A DNA stretch of 64,000 bases, from the NCBI RefSeq assembly GCF_003312875.1, contig NZ_CP015163.1, positions 3,720,001 to 3,784,000 of the forward strand. The letters are read 5' to 3'. The translations under genes were made by a program, and so were the position numbers. Source of the stretch: Amycolatopsis albispora (GTDB lineage Bacteria > Actinomycetota > Actinomycetes > Mycobacteriales > Pseudonocardiaceae). The first letter of the stretch is position 1; every line of letters begins with the position of its first letter. The notes beneath the pieces were generated by a model. It had not been told where the DNA came from. It did no database searches and saw only the letters and a list, made by a program, of their open reading frames with translations. Shown here piece by piece: positions 55,934-63,949 of this stretch.

Positions 55934-57106
55934 ATGAGCGCTACTCCCGATCCCCGCGACTTCCTCGATCTCGACGCCGAGCTGACCGGTGAGGAGCGGG
56001 ACATCCGCGACGCCGTGCGCGAGTACGCGGCCGAGCAGCTCGCCCCGAACGTGGCCGGCTGGTACGAAACGGGCGCGCTGCCCGCCGCCGAGCTGGCGAA
56101 GGGCTTCGGGCAGCTGGGCCTGCTCGGCATGCACCTGGAGGGCTACGGCTGCGCCGGCACCAGCGCGATGGCCTACGGCATCGCCTGCCGCGAGCTGGAG
56201 GCGGTCGACTCGGGGCTGCGCAGTTTCGTTTCGGTGCAGGGTTCGCTGGCGATGTACGCGATCCACCGCTGGGGCTCCGAGGAGCAGAAGGCGGAGTGGC
56301 TGCCGCGCATGGCCACCGGGGAGGCGCTCGGCTGCTTCGGGCTGACCGAGCCGGACGCGGGCAGCGATCCCGGCAGCATGCGCACGCGCGCGGTGCGCGA
56401 CGGCTCGGACTGGGTGCTCGACGGCACCAAGATGTGGATCACCAACGGCACGGTGGCCGAGGTCGCGGTGGTCTGGGCGCAGACCGAGGACGGCATCCGC
56501 GGGTTCGTGGTGCCGACCTCGACGCCGGGCTTCACCGCGAACGAGGTCAAGCACAAGCTGTCGCTGCGTGCGTCACTCACCGCGGAGCTGGTGCTCGAAG
56601 GCGTGCGCCTGCCGGCGTCGGCCGCGTTCCCCGAGGTGCGCGGCCTCCGCGGCCCGCTGAGCTGCCTGAACGAGGCGCGCTACGGCATCCTGTTCGGTGT
56701 GGTCGGCGCGGCCCGCGCCTGCTACGAGTCGGCGCTGGACTACACCCTGTCCCGCACGCAGTTCGGCAAGCCGCTGGCCGGGTTCCAGCTGACCCAGCGC
56801 AAGCTGGCCGACCTGCTGGTGGAGGTGAACCGGGCCGGGCTGATCGCGATGCGGATCGGCAGGCTCAAGGACGCCGGTTCGCTGCACCACCACCACGTGA
56901 GCTTCGGGAAGCTGTCGAACGTGCGGTCGGCGCTGGAGGTGGCGCGCACCGCCCGGTCGATGCTCGGCGCGAACGGCATTTCGCTGGAGTACCCGGTGAT
57001 GCGGCACATGGCGAACCTGGAGACCGTGCTCACCTACGAGGGCACCGAGGAGATGCACGCGCTCACGCTGGGCCAGTCGGTGACGAAGCTGGCCGCCTTC
57101 CGCTGA
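55934..57106 (+). CDS. Acyl-CoA dehydrogenase, glutaryl-CoA dehydrogenase-like
   Basis: 390 residues. FAD/acyl-CoA motifs: CFGLTEPDAGSDPGSMRTRA, KMWITNGTVAEVAVVWAQTE, and near the end LTYEGTEEMHALTLGQSVTK, whose Glu in the TYEGTE motif is the catalytic base position of the GCDH subfamily. LHHHHVSFGKLSNVRSALEV is also typical of glutaryl-CoA dehydrogenases, which dehydrogenate and decarboxylate glutaryl-CoA to crotonyl-CoA in lysine/tryptophan catabolism. The GCDH assignment is likely but other branched substrates are possible. ATG at 55934, 21 bp after the GTPase stop; possible read-through from the conservon. Confidence 0.88.
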   Translation: MSATPDPRDFLDLDAELTGEERDIRDAVREYAAEQLAPNVAGWYETGALPAAELAKGFGQLGLLGMHLEGYGCAGTSAMAYGIACRELEAVDSGLRSFVSVQGSLAMYAIHRWGSEEQKAEWLPRMATGEALGCFGLTEPDAGSDPGSMRTRAVRDGSDWVLDGTKMWITNGTVAEVAVVWAQTEDGIRGFVVPTSTPGFTANEVKHKLSLRASLTAELVLEGVRLPASAAFPEVRGLRGPLSCLNEARYGILFGVVGAARACYESALDYTLSRTQFGKPLAGFQLTQRKLADLLVEVNRAGLIAMRIGRLKDAGSLHHHHVSFGKLSNVRSALEVARTARSMLGANGISLEYPVMRHMANLETVLTYEGTEEMHALTLGQSVTKLAAFR

Positions 57107-57175
57107 CCGCCGGGAAGCGACGCACGCCACGCTCTCGGCCTGCGAACCGCGCGGAACCGGGGGCAAAATGGAGGT

Positions 57176-58276
57176 ATGCGCACAAGAAACCTGGTCACGG
57201 CGGCGATTGCCGCCGCGGGCGCCGCGGGGCTCGGACTGATCGGGCTGGCTGCCCGCGGGCTGCCCGAGGCCGTCGGCGGACGGCCCGATCCGGAGCAGCT
57301 GAAGCGCTCACCCCAGTTCCGCGACGGCCGGTTCCGGAACGAGGCACCCCGCCGGGTGGTCGAGCAGGGCACGTACCGCAAGGTCCTGCACGACCTGCTT
57401 TTCGGCAACGAGCCGCGGCATCCCGGCGGCCCGGTGCCGGTGGTCGCCACGTCGGAACCCGCCCCGGCCGACGGCCTGCACCTGACCTGGTACGGCCACG
57501 CTTCGACGCTGGTCGAGATCGATGGCGCCCGCGTGCTGCTCGACCCGGTCTGGAGCGAGCGCTGCTCGCCGTCACCGCTGATCGGGCCGAAGCGCATGCA
57601 CGCCCCGCCGATCGCGCTGGAGGACCTGCCGCGGCTCGACGCGGTGGTGATCTCGCACGATCACTACGACCATCTCGATTTGCCGAGCATCCGCACGCTG
57701 GTCGAGCACCAGGACGCGCCCTTTGTGGTGCCGCTCGGGGTCGGCGCGCACCTGCGCCGGTGGCGGGTGCCGGAGGAGCGGATCGTCGAACTGGACTGGC
57801 ACGCCGAGTTCATCGCCGGTGACCTGCGGCTGGTCGCCACGCCGGCGCAGCACTTCTCGGGCCGCTGGCTGGCGAACGACGGCACGCTGTGGGCGTCGTG
57901 GTCGATCATCGGGCCGCGGCACCGGGTGTTCTACACCGGCGACACGGGCTACTTCCCCGGCTTCGCGAAGATCGGGGAGCAGTATGGTCCCTTCGACGCG
58001 ACGCTGGTGCAGATCGGGGCCTACGCGCCGAGCTGGCCGGACATCCACATGACCCCGGAGGAAGGCGTGGCCACCCACCTCGACGTCCGCGGTGGTTTGC
58101 TGGTGCCGGTGCACTGGGCCACGTTCAATCTGGCGATGCACGCTTGGACCGACCCCGCCGACCGCATCTGGCGCGAAGCGAAGGCGAAGGACGTGGCCCT
58201 GGCGGTGCCACGACCGGGGGAACGAGTGGACGTCGCCACCCCACCCCCCGTCGACGGCTGGTGGCAAACCCTGTAA
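57176..58276 (+). CDS. Metallo-beta-lactamase-fold hydrolase (NAPE-PLD/UlaG-like)
   Basis: 366 residues. N-terminal hydrophobic anchor (LVTAAIAAAGAAGLGLIGLA). Zinc motif VVISHDHYDHLDLP (HxHxDH), preceded by LTWYGHASTLVEIDGARVLL (beta-strand with the H of the lipase-like branch) and followed by TPAQHFSGRW, VFYTGDTGYFPGFAKIGEQY and LVPVHWATFNLAMHAWTDPA (third metal His). Resembles NAPE-PLD-like phosphodiesterases, but the substrate is unknown. ATG 57176, with GGAGGT immediately before it, so the spacing is unusually short. Confidence 0.85.
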   Translation: MRTRNLVTAAIAAAGAAGLGLIGLAARGLPEAVGGRPDPEQLKRSPQFRDGRFRNEAPRRVVEQGTYRKVLHDLLFGNEPRHPGGPVPVVATSEPAPADGLHLTWYGHASTLVEIDGARVLLDPVWSERCSPSPLIGPKRMHAPPIALEDLPRLDAVVISHDHYDHLDLPSIRTLVEHQDAPFVVPLGVGAHLRRWRVPEERIVELDWHAEFIAGDLRLVATPAQHFSGRWLANDGTLWASWSIIGPRHRVFYTGDTGYFPGFAKIGEQYGPFDATLVQIGAYAPSWPDIHMTPEEGVATHLDVRGGLLVPVHWATFNLAMHAWTDPADRIWREAKAKDVALAVPRPGERVDVATPPPVDGWWQTL

Positions 58277-58827
58277 CCGCCGACGCTGGCGCGAGCGCGC
58301 CTTCGCCCGAACGGCGGCCTCGGCCCGCTGCGCACACCAGCACGGCGGGCCAGCCACACGACCCCGCACCGGCTGACGCTGGCCCAGCCTCCGCAAGACC
58401 ACGTCACGTCGCCGGTCTCGCCCCCTCCAGCCGCCAGGCCAGCGCAGCCAGCCACACAACACCCGCAGCGGCTCGCGCTGGCCCAACTTCCGCAAGACCC
58501 ATACGTCGCCGGTCTGGCCCCCAGCCGCCAGGCCACCAGCGCGGGCAGCCACACAACACCCGCAGCGGCTCACGCTGGCCCAGCCTCCGCAAGACCCACG
58601 TCACCGCTCTCGCACCAAGCGACCCCAGCCCCGCCAGCCCCAGCGCGGCCAGCCACACCGCACCGCAACAGCGCGCGCTGGCGCTCGCTCGAGTTCGCCT
58701 GGGTGCTACGAGCAGGCCACCGAGCCCGAGCCTCGCAAGACCCGTCGCCGCCCTCGGCCAAGCCCCAGCGCAGCCAGCCACGCGACACCGCACCAGCGCG
58801 CGCTGGCGCTGGCCGGAGTTCGCCGAT
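58277..58827. repeat. Degenerate tandem repeats (~97-125 bp), non-coding
   Basis: The word CAGCCACRC recurs at 58351, 58448, 58546, 58650 and 58775, each followed in register by (CG)GCTSRCGCTGGCCCA...CTCCGCAAGACC-like text. Units 2 and 3 are nearly identical, units 4 and 5 more diverged. Frames on the minus strand give only repetitive Arg/Trp/Gly text, so I read the array as non-coding. It fills the gap between the MBL gene and palindromic element copy 5. Confidence 0.75.
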
Positions 58828-58880
58828 GTCACGAATGTGGCTTTCGAGACGTCTGGCGTCCCGAAAGCCACATTCGTGAC
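58828..58880. repeat. Dispersed palindromic element, copy 5
   Basis: Begins GTCACGAATGTGGCTTTCGA and ends CCGAAAGCCACATTCGTGAC. The inner stem GAGACG/CGTCCC has one A-C mismatch, so this copy is drifting. It abuts the tandem repeats on its left and lies ~100 bp before the alpha/beta hydrolase gene. Confidence 0.9.
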
Positions 58881-58981
58881 GCCAGCCTCGGGCGCGTGGG
58901 CTGCAAGCTCGCCACGAAAGGCGTCACGCTGTGCGCGAAAGGCGCTGCCCAGCCACAGCCAACCGTGGTCTGCTGGCGCGT

Positions 58982-59671
58982 ATGCGAGTCGTTCACGTTC
59001 ACGGGGCCTGCGTACGCGATGCCGACTGGTGGTGGCACCGCATGGTCCAGCCACTGCGTGAACTCGGCGTCACCACCGAGGCGGTCAGCCTGCCCACCTG
59101 CCGCATTCCCGGCGCCACCCTGCACGACAACGCCGACGCGGTCCGCGAAGTGCTGGCCGCCACCGGCGAACCAACCATCCTCAGTGGACACTCGTACGGC
59201 GGCATGGTGATCACCGACGCAGCCACCGGGTTTGGGTCCACTGTGGAGCGCCTGGTCTACCTCGCCGCCGTGGTGCCGGAGGCGGGCCGGTCACTGGCCG
59301 ACATGTCCCCTGAGCCGTCGCCCTGGCTGGACGCGCTCGACGACGGCACGGTCGCCGTCAAGCCCGGCCTCGACCTGCGGGGCATCTTCCTCCAGGACTG
59401 CCCCGACGACCTGGCCGCGGAAGCCGCGACCAGGCTCACGCCCCAGTCCACCGCGGCCTTCGCGCAGGCACCACGCGGCCTGGCATGGCAAACCATCCCG
59501 TCCACCTACGTGGTGCTCACGCGGGACCGCGCCACCCCGCCCGCGCGTCAGCGCGAATGGTCACGGCACGCCCATGAAGTTGTCGAACTCGAAGCCGGGC
59601 ACCACCCTTTCCTTTCCCGACCCGCCGAACTCGCCCGGCTCACAACCCGGCGAGCAGATCCTTCTCGGTGA
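58982..59671 (+). CDS. Alpha/beta-hydrolase-fold protein
   Basis: 229 residues. Oxyanion-strand VVHVHGACVRDADWWW, nucleophile elbow ILSGHSYGGMVI (Ser in GHSYGG), VYLAAVVPEAGRSLADM, and a C-terminal ELEAGHHPFLSRP carrying the catalytic His. The acid is likely the Asp in VVLTRDRATPP. Similar to small esterase/EstC-like hydrolases of unknown substrate. ATG at 58982 with no clear ribosome site; a longer N-terminus (from 58931) has no similarity. Its last 32 bp overlap the convergent PIG-L gene. Confidence 0.82.
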   Translation: MRVVHVHGACVRDADWWWHRMVQPLRELGVTTEAVSLPTCRIPGATLHDNADAVREVLAATGEPTILSGHSYGGMVITDAATGFGSTVERLVYLAAVVPEAGRSLADMSPEPSPWLDALDDGTVAVKPGLDLRGIFLQDCPDDLAAEAATRLTPQSTAAFAQAPRGLAWQTIPSTYVVLTRDRATPPARQREWSRHAHEVVELEAGHHPFLSRPAELARLTTRRADPSR

Positions 59672-60434
59672 TCCCCGGCCCCTGCCCCTCGCGGATGAAC
59701 CACTCCGTGCCGAACTGGAACCGGAACGCCTCCTCCGACTGCGCGAGGAACCACGAGTCCTCGGCGATCTGGCTGGCATGAGCCCGCATCGCCTGCCGCT
59801 TGTGCTCCAGGTACGCGGTGACGTCCACCTTCGCCGTCAGCTCCGCCTCCGGCTTGCCGATCGTGCTGAGGAAATCGAGGTCCTCCCCGAAGTCCGACAT
59901 GTCGGCACCCTCGGCCTTCGCCGCCTCGACCCCGCGCCGGATCTCGTCACGGTTCTGCGTGGCCTGGTAGACCCGCGGTGTGCCGGCCAGCTCGGCGGCC
60001 CGCATCCCGACCCGGTGCACCTGGATGTGGTCGGGATGGCCGTAACCACCGTTGTCGTCGTAGATGGTGAGCACGTCGGCGTTCTCCTCGCGCAGGATTG
60101 CCGCGAGCTTCTCCGCCGCCTCCTCGACCGGCGCCGTCCAGAACGAGCCCTCGGCGTCGTTCTCCGGCTCCCCCATCATCCCGGAATCGGTGTACCCCAG
60201 GAATTCCACCCGTTGCGCGCCGAGAATCCCGGCCGCCGCATGGGTTTCGGCGATGCGCCGCTCACGCAGCGTCTCGCCGTCGGTGAGGAAGCCCTCCTCC
60301 ACCTCGCCGTGCTCGCCCTGGGTGGCGACCACGAGCACCACCCGATGCCCCTCTTCGTACGCCTTGCGCATCACGCCGCCGACGGTGATGCACTCGTCGT
60401 CGGGGTGGGCGTGAAAGGTAACCAATGTCGCCAT
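59640..60434 (-). CDS. PIG-L/LmbE-family deacetylase
   Basis: 264 residues. Zinc motif VTFHAHPDDECI (H-P-D-D) and the second metal His in GYGHPDHIQVHRVG, with YTDSGMMG and TLRERRIAETHAAA blocks. The family includes MshB (GlcNAc-Ins deacetylase) and Mca (mycothiol conjugate amidase) of mycothiol metabolism as well as natural-product deacetylases. Length and motifs fit either an MshB/Mca-related paralogue or a general PIG-L enzyme. ATG 60434 chosen since the family starts ATLVTFHAHPDDE. Ends overlapping the alpha/beta hydrolase gene by 32 bp, convergent. Confidence 0.88.
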   Translation of the reverse strand: MATLVTFHAHPDDECITVGGVMRKAYEEGHRVVLVVATQGEHGEVEEGFLTDGETLRERRIAETHAAAGILGAQRVEFLGYTDSGMMGEPENDAEGSFWTAPVEEAAEKLAAILREENADVLTIYDDNGGYGHPDHIQVHRVGMRAAELAGTPRVYQATQNRDEIRRGVEAAKAEGADMSDFGEDLDFLSTIGKPEAELTAKVDVTAYLEHKRQAMRAHASQIAEDSWFLAQSEEAFRFQFGTEWFIREGQGPGITEKDLLAGL

Positions 60435-60477
60435 GCGCTCGAACCTACCCGAGCGCACCGACAGAATCGGCCCGCTT

Positions 60478-61401
60478 TCAGCCGGGCTGCCGCGCGAGCG
60501 CCTGCGCCCGGCGTTCGACGAACCGCGTGGCCTGCTTCTCCAGCCCGGTCAGGAACTCGTGCAGCTCGTCCCGCGCCCGCTCGCCCTCCTCGCCGAGGCC
60601 CTCCAGCTCGAAGACGCGCCAGTGCCGCAGCAGCGGCCAGATCACCTCGTCGTGGTGGATGCGCAGGTCGTAGATCCCGGCCTTGGCGATCTGCGCGGCC
60701 TTGCGCACGAACCCGGGGATGATGCTGCCGGGCATCTGGAAGCCGACCACCTCGTCGGTGATCGCGCGGACCATCGCGTCCGGGGTCACCTCGAGCGCCG
60801 CGGTGACCAGGTTCCGGTAGAAGATCATGTGCAAGTTCTCGTCCATCGAGACCCTGGCCAGCAGCTTGTCCGCGATCGGGTCCTGCGTGTACCGCCCGGT
60901 GTTGCGGTGCGAAAGGCGGGTCGCCAGCTCCTGGAACGACACGTAGGCGAACACGCGCAGCAGCGGCTTGTCCTCGCTGTCGTACCCCGCCTGCATGGTG
61001 GCCATCCGGGCGCGCTCCAGCTCGACCGGGTCGACCGCCCTGGTCACCAGCAGGTAGTCGCGCAGGCAGATGCCGTGGCGGCCCTCCTCGGCGGTCCAGC
61101 GGTGCACCCAGGTGCCCCAGGCGCCGTCCCGGCCGAAGGCGCGCTCGATCTCGCGGTGGTAGCTGGGCAGGTTGTCCTCGGTGAGCAGGTTCACCTCGAG
61201 CGCGGTGCGCGCGATCGCCGGGACCTCGGACTGGCCGGGCTCCCACGGCTCGCCGCCCAGGTCGGCGAAGTTGCGCCCGAGGCTCCACGGCACGTACTCG
61301 TGCGGCATCCACTCCTTGGCCACTTCGAGGTGCCGGTTGAGGTTCGCCTCGGCGACGGGTTCGAGTTCGAGCAGCAGTCGGGTGGTCTCGGAAATCGGCA
61401 T
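60478..61401 (-). CDS. Acyl-[acyl-carrier-protein] desaturase (DesA-like)
   Basis: 307 residues, ferritin-like diiron enzyme introducing a double bond into acyl-ACP. Diiron ligands: Glu in NLLTEDNLPSYHR (E..H type), TAEEGRHGICLRDY (ExxH), and SMDENLHMIFYRNL (ExxH). Start ATG 61401 (PISETTRLLLELEPVAEANL). It is divergent from the RNA helicase gene; two direct repeats in that region suggest specific control. The much longer open frame continuing upstream is antisense to the helicase and is not used. Confidence 0.93.
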   Translation of the reverse strand: MPISETTRLLLELEPVAEANLNRHLEVAKEWMPHEYVPWSLGRNFADLGGEPWEPGQSEVPAIARTALEVNLLTEDNLPSYHREIERAFGRDGAWGTWVHRWTAEEGRHGICLRDYLLVTRAVDPVELERARMATMQAGYDSEDKPLLRVFAYVSFQELATRLSHRNTGRYTQDPIADKLLARVSMDENLHMIFYRNLVTAALEVTPDAMVRAITDEVVGFQMPGSIIPGFVRKAAQIAKAGIYDLRIHHDEVIWPLLRHWRVFELEGLGEEGERARDELHEFLTGLEKQATRFVERRAQALARQPG

Positions 61402-61433
61402 GGGCCAGGCCTTCCGGCAGGAGGAAGTGAACC

Positions 61434-61463
61434 TACGCAACCGTAACCTTCGCCACCGTAACC
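61434..61463. promoter_or_regulatory. Direct repeats CCGTAACC upstream of the desaturase
   Basis: CCGTAACC occurs at 61441-61448 and 61456-61463 (15-bp period), and TACG-CAAC-CGTA (61434-61445) overlaps the first. They sit 33-62 bp upstream of the desaturase ATG, where an operator would be. Confidence 0.45.
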
Positions 61464-61551
61464 AGCAACCGCCGCGAGCCGCCGGAGGCGGCCGAATACA
61501 CTGGAGGCACTGGCGGCGGGCATCGCGGCCCCTTCCACGTTCGGAGCACAC

Positions 61552-63201
61552 ATGTCGGGCCGCCAGCAGGAGTTCGCCGATCTCGGCCTTCCCGCGCCAC
61601 TGATCGCCGCACTCGCCGAGCAGGGCGTGCTCACCCCGTTCCCGATCCAGGCGGCCACGCTGCCGCACTCGCTGTCCGGGCGCGACGTGCTCGGCCGCGG
61701 CCGCACCGGGTCCGGCAAGACCTACGCCTTCGCGCTGCCCGTGCTCGCGCGCCTCGCGGCGAAGCCGGTCAAACGGCGGCCGGGACGCCCGCGCGCGCTG
61801 ATCCTGGCGCCGACGCGGGAACTGGTCACCCAGATCGAGGCGTCGATGGCGCCGCTGGCCAAGGCGCTCTCGCTGCGCACGATGACCGTGTTCGGCGGGG
61901 TCGGCGCGAATCCGCAGATCGCCGCGCTGAAGGCGGGTGTGGACATCGTGATCGCCTGTCCCGGCAGGCTCAACGACCACGTGGCGTCCGGGCACGCGCA
62001 CCTCGACGCGATCGAGACCACCGTGCTCGACGAGGCCGACCACATGGCGGACCTCGGTTTCCTGCCCGCCGTCCGGCGCATTCTCGACGCCACGCCGAGG
62101 GACGGTCAGCGCCTGCTGTTCTCGGCCACCCTGGACGCGGGCGTCGACGTCATCGTCCGGCGCTACCTCACCGATCCGGTGACGCACAGCGTGGATTCGG
62201 CGCAGTCGCCGGTGGCCACGATGACGCACCACGTGCTCCACGTGCACGAGGACGACAGGCTGCCGGTGCTCGTCGACCTGACCTCGGCGCCGGGGCGCAC
62301 CCTGGTGTTCACGCGCACGAAGTACCGGGCCAAGGCGCTCACGCGGAAACTGGTGGCGGCCGGGGTGCCCGCGGTCGAGCTGCACGGCAACCTCGGGCAG
62401 AACGCGCGCACCCGCAACCTGGCCGCGTTCTCCGACGGCACGGCGAAGGCGCTGGTGGCCACCGACATCGCGGCACGCGGCATCCACGTCGACGACGTGA
62501 CGCTGGTGATCCACGCGGATCCGCCGGTGGAGCACAAGGCGTACCTGCACCGCTCGGGCCGCACCGCGCGGGCCGGGGCGTCGGGCACGGTGGTCACGCT
62601 GATGACCGACGAGCAGGTGCCGGATGTGCGCGATCTCACGCGCAAGGCCGGGATCAAGCCGAAAACGACCCGGCTCGACGCGGGGCACCCGCTGCTGGCC
62701 GAGCTGGCGCCGGGTGAGCGGTCGGTGGTGAAACCGGCGGCGAAGGCACCGAAGGCGCCGCCCAAGGCCGCCGCCAAAACCCGCCCGACGGCTCGTACCG
62801 GCGGCCAAGCCCGCTCGGGGGCGCGCTCCGGGGGCCAGGCGCATTCCGGTGCGCAGGCTCGTTCGGGCGGCCAGTCACGTTCCGGGGCAGCGGCACGTTC
62901 CGGTGGGCAGTCGCGCTCGGGTGCGCAGGCTTCTTCCGGTGGGCAGGCACGCTCCAACGGCCAGTCGCGGTCCGGGGCGCAGGCGCGGTCCGGCGGCCAG
63001 TCCCGCTCCGGGGCACCGGCGCAGCAGGGCCGAGCGCAGGCACCAGGCCGGTCGCAACCCAAGGGCCAGCGTGACCAGCAGCCACCAGCCAAGGCGCAGC
63101 CGAAGACGGGCAACCAGCGCCCCCAGCGCTCGGGCGCGCCTGGGGCATCCGGCGCCGCGAAGTTCTCCGCGGGCAGCCGCGCGGGCCGCCGCGTTCGCTG
63201 A
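61552..63201 (+). CDS. DEAD-box RNA helicase (RhlE type) with RSGGQ-repeat tail
   Basis: 549 residues. Q motif (EFADLGLPAPLIAALAEQG, PFPIQ), motif I GRTGSGKTYAF (52-57 core), Ia LAPTRELV, II LDEADHMADLGF, III FSATLD, V TDIAARGIHV, VI HRSGRTARAG. The core ends by ~390. The last ~160 residues are basic and low-complexity, with about ten RSGGQ/RSGAQ-type units and then Pro/Gln. Such tails bind RNA without sequence preference. Unwinds structured RNA, as in ribosome assembly or mRNA turnover, often at low temperature (family knowledge). ATG 61552. Confidence 0.94.
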   Translation: MSGRQQEFADLGLPAPLIAALAEQGVLTPFPIQAATLPHSLSGRDVLGRGRTGSGKTYAFALPVLARLAAKPVKRRPGRPRALILAPTRELVTQIEASMAPLAKALSLRTMTVFGGVGANPQIAALKAGVDIVIACPGRLNDHVASGHAHLDAIETTVLDEADHMADLGFLPAVRRILDATPRDGQRLLFSATLDAGVDVIVRRYLTDPVTHSVDSAQSPVATMTHHVLHVHEDDRLPVLVDLTSAPGRTLVFTRTKYRAKALTRKLVAAGVPAVELHGNLGQNARTRNLAAFSDGTAKALVATDIAARGIHVDDVTLVIHADPPVEHKAYLHRSGRTARAGASGTVVTLMTDEQVPDVRDLTRKAGIKPKTTRLDAGHPLLAELAPGERSVVKPAAKAPKAPPKAAAKTRPTARTGGQARSGARSGGQAHSGAQARSGGQSRSGAAARSGGQSRSGAQASSGGQARSNGQSRSGAQARSGGQSRSGAPAQQGRAQAPGRSQPKGQRDQQPPAKAQPKTGNQRPQRSGAPGASGAAKFSAGSRAGRRVR

Positions 63202-63240
63202 CGTCCCCAAACTGTCGGGGGCGCGTGCGAGAATCCGGGT

Positions 63241-63717
63241 ATGCGAGACCGTGATCCAGAAGGGCGGGCGCGCAACGCGAGGCCGAGGGACGGCCTCGGA
63301 CGCCCGCTGCCCTATGGCTCACCAGGGGTGGAGCGTCAGCCGGAAGGCGTCGAGCGCACCCCGGCGGAGACGCTGGCCGAGGCGCAGCGGCTGCTCGACG
63401 CCGGGATGCCGTTCCACGCGCACGAGGTGTTCGAGGACGCCTGGAAAACCGGTCCCGAGGCGGAGGAGGGGCTGTGGCGCGGCATGGCCCAGCTCGCCGT
63501 CGGGCTGACGCACGCCGCTCGCGGCAACGCGGTCGGCGGCGCTTCCCTGCTGCGCCGCGGCGCCGCGAACATCGAGCCGTACCGCGCGGACGAGCCGTAC
63601 GGCATCGACATCGCGGGGCTGGTTCAGTGGGCGGCCAAGCTGGCCGCGGAGCTGGAGACGCAGCCGGCGGTGGTCGAGCCGGAGCGGGCGGCACCCCGGC
63701 TGGCGCGGACGGCCTGA
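63241..63717 (+). CDS. DUF309-family protein
   Basis: 158 residues. The DUF309 block is clear: AQRLLDAGMPFHAHEVFEDA, WKTGPEAEEGLWRGMAQLAV, GLTHAARGNAVGGASLLRRG. The family is a small helical protein with conserved His/Glu, function unknown. ATG 63241, 39 bp after the helicase stop, so they may be co-transcribed. The last ~94 bp overlap the predicted small antisense gene at 63624-63863. Confidence 0.85.
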   Translation: MRDRDPEGRARNARPRDGLGRPLPYGSPGVERQPEGVERTPAETLAEAQRLLDAGMPFHAHEVFEDAWKTGPEAEEGLWRGMAQLAVGLTHAARGNAVGGASLLRRGAANIEPYRADEPYGIDIAGLVQWAAKLAAELETQPAVVEPERAAPRLARTA

Positions 63718-63863
63718 GCGGCTAGTTCGGTCCGGACCCTGGCGAGGTCGCGGTCCTCGGTGTGCCCGCTGCCGGTGTGGGACGGCCGGGCCTGGCGGCG
63801 GTGGTTGCGTTCGATGGCGTAGGCGGACAGGGCCAGCAGCAGGATCAGCACGACATAACTCAT
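63624..63863 (-). CDS. Small single-TM protein, hypothetical
   Basis: 79 residues: N-terminal hydrophobic anchor SYVVLILLLALSAYAIERNH followed by a charged tail. Only the first ~45 residues look protein-like; the rest is antisense to the DUF309 3' end, so the true stop function or the gene itself is doubtful. ATG 63863, divergent from the GlxA-like gene. Confidence 0.4.
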   Translation of the reverse strand: MSYVVLILLLALSAYAIERNHRRQARPSHTGSGHTEDRDLARVRTELAAQAVRASRGAARSGSTTAGCVSSSAASLAAH

Positions 63864-63870
63864 GGCATGA

Positions 63871-63934
63871 ATTGTTCGCCCGAGCAATTGCTGCCAACAG
63901 TGGCAGATCTGACCTTGTGCGGCAAAATCCTGCC
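63871..63934. promoter_or_regulatory. Inverted repeats upstream of the GlxA-like gene
   Basis: ATTGTTCG-CC-CGAGCAAT (63871-63888, one mismatch), TGCCA-ACAG-TGGCA (63892-63905) and GGCA-AAATCC-TGCC (63921-63934) lie in the 86-bp divergent space. The repeated TGGCA/TGCCA words look like operator half-sites for an AraC-type (GlxA) regulator. Confidence 0.5.
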
Positions 63935-63949
63935 AACTACGCTGCGGGC

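Noticed and set aside
58277..58880. CRISPR array
   Set aside because: Units are ~100 bp, degenerate and without unique spacers; no cas genes. The palindromes are dispersed, not clustered.
61402..62844. N-terminal extension of the desaturase frame
   Set aside because: Runs antisense through the helicase; desaturase similarity starts at ATG 61401.
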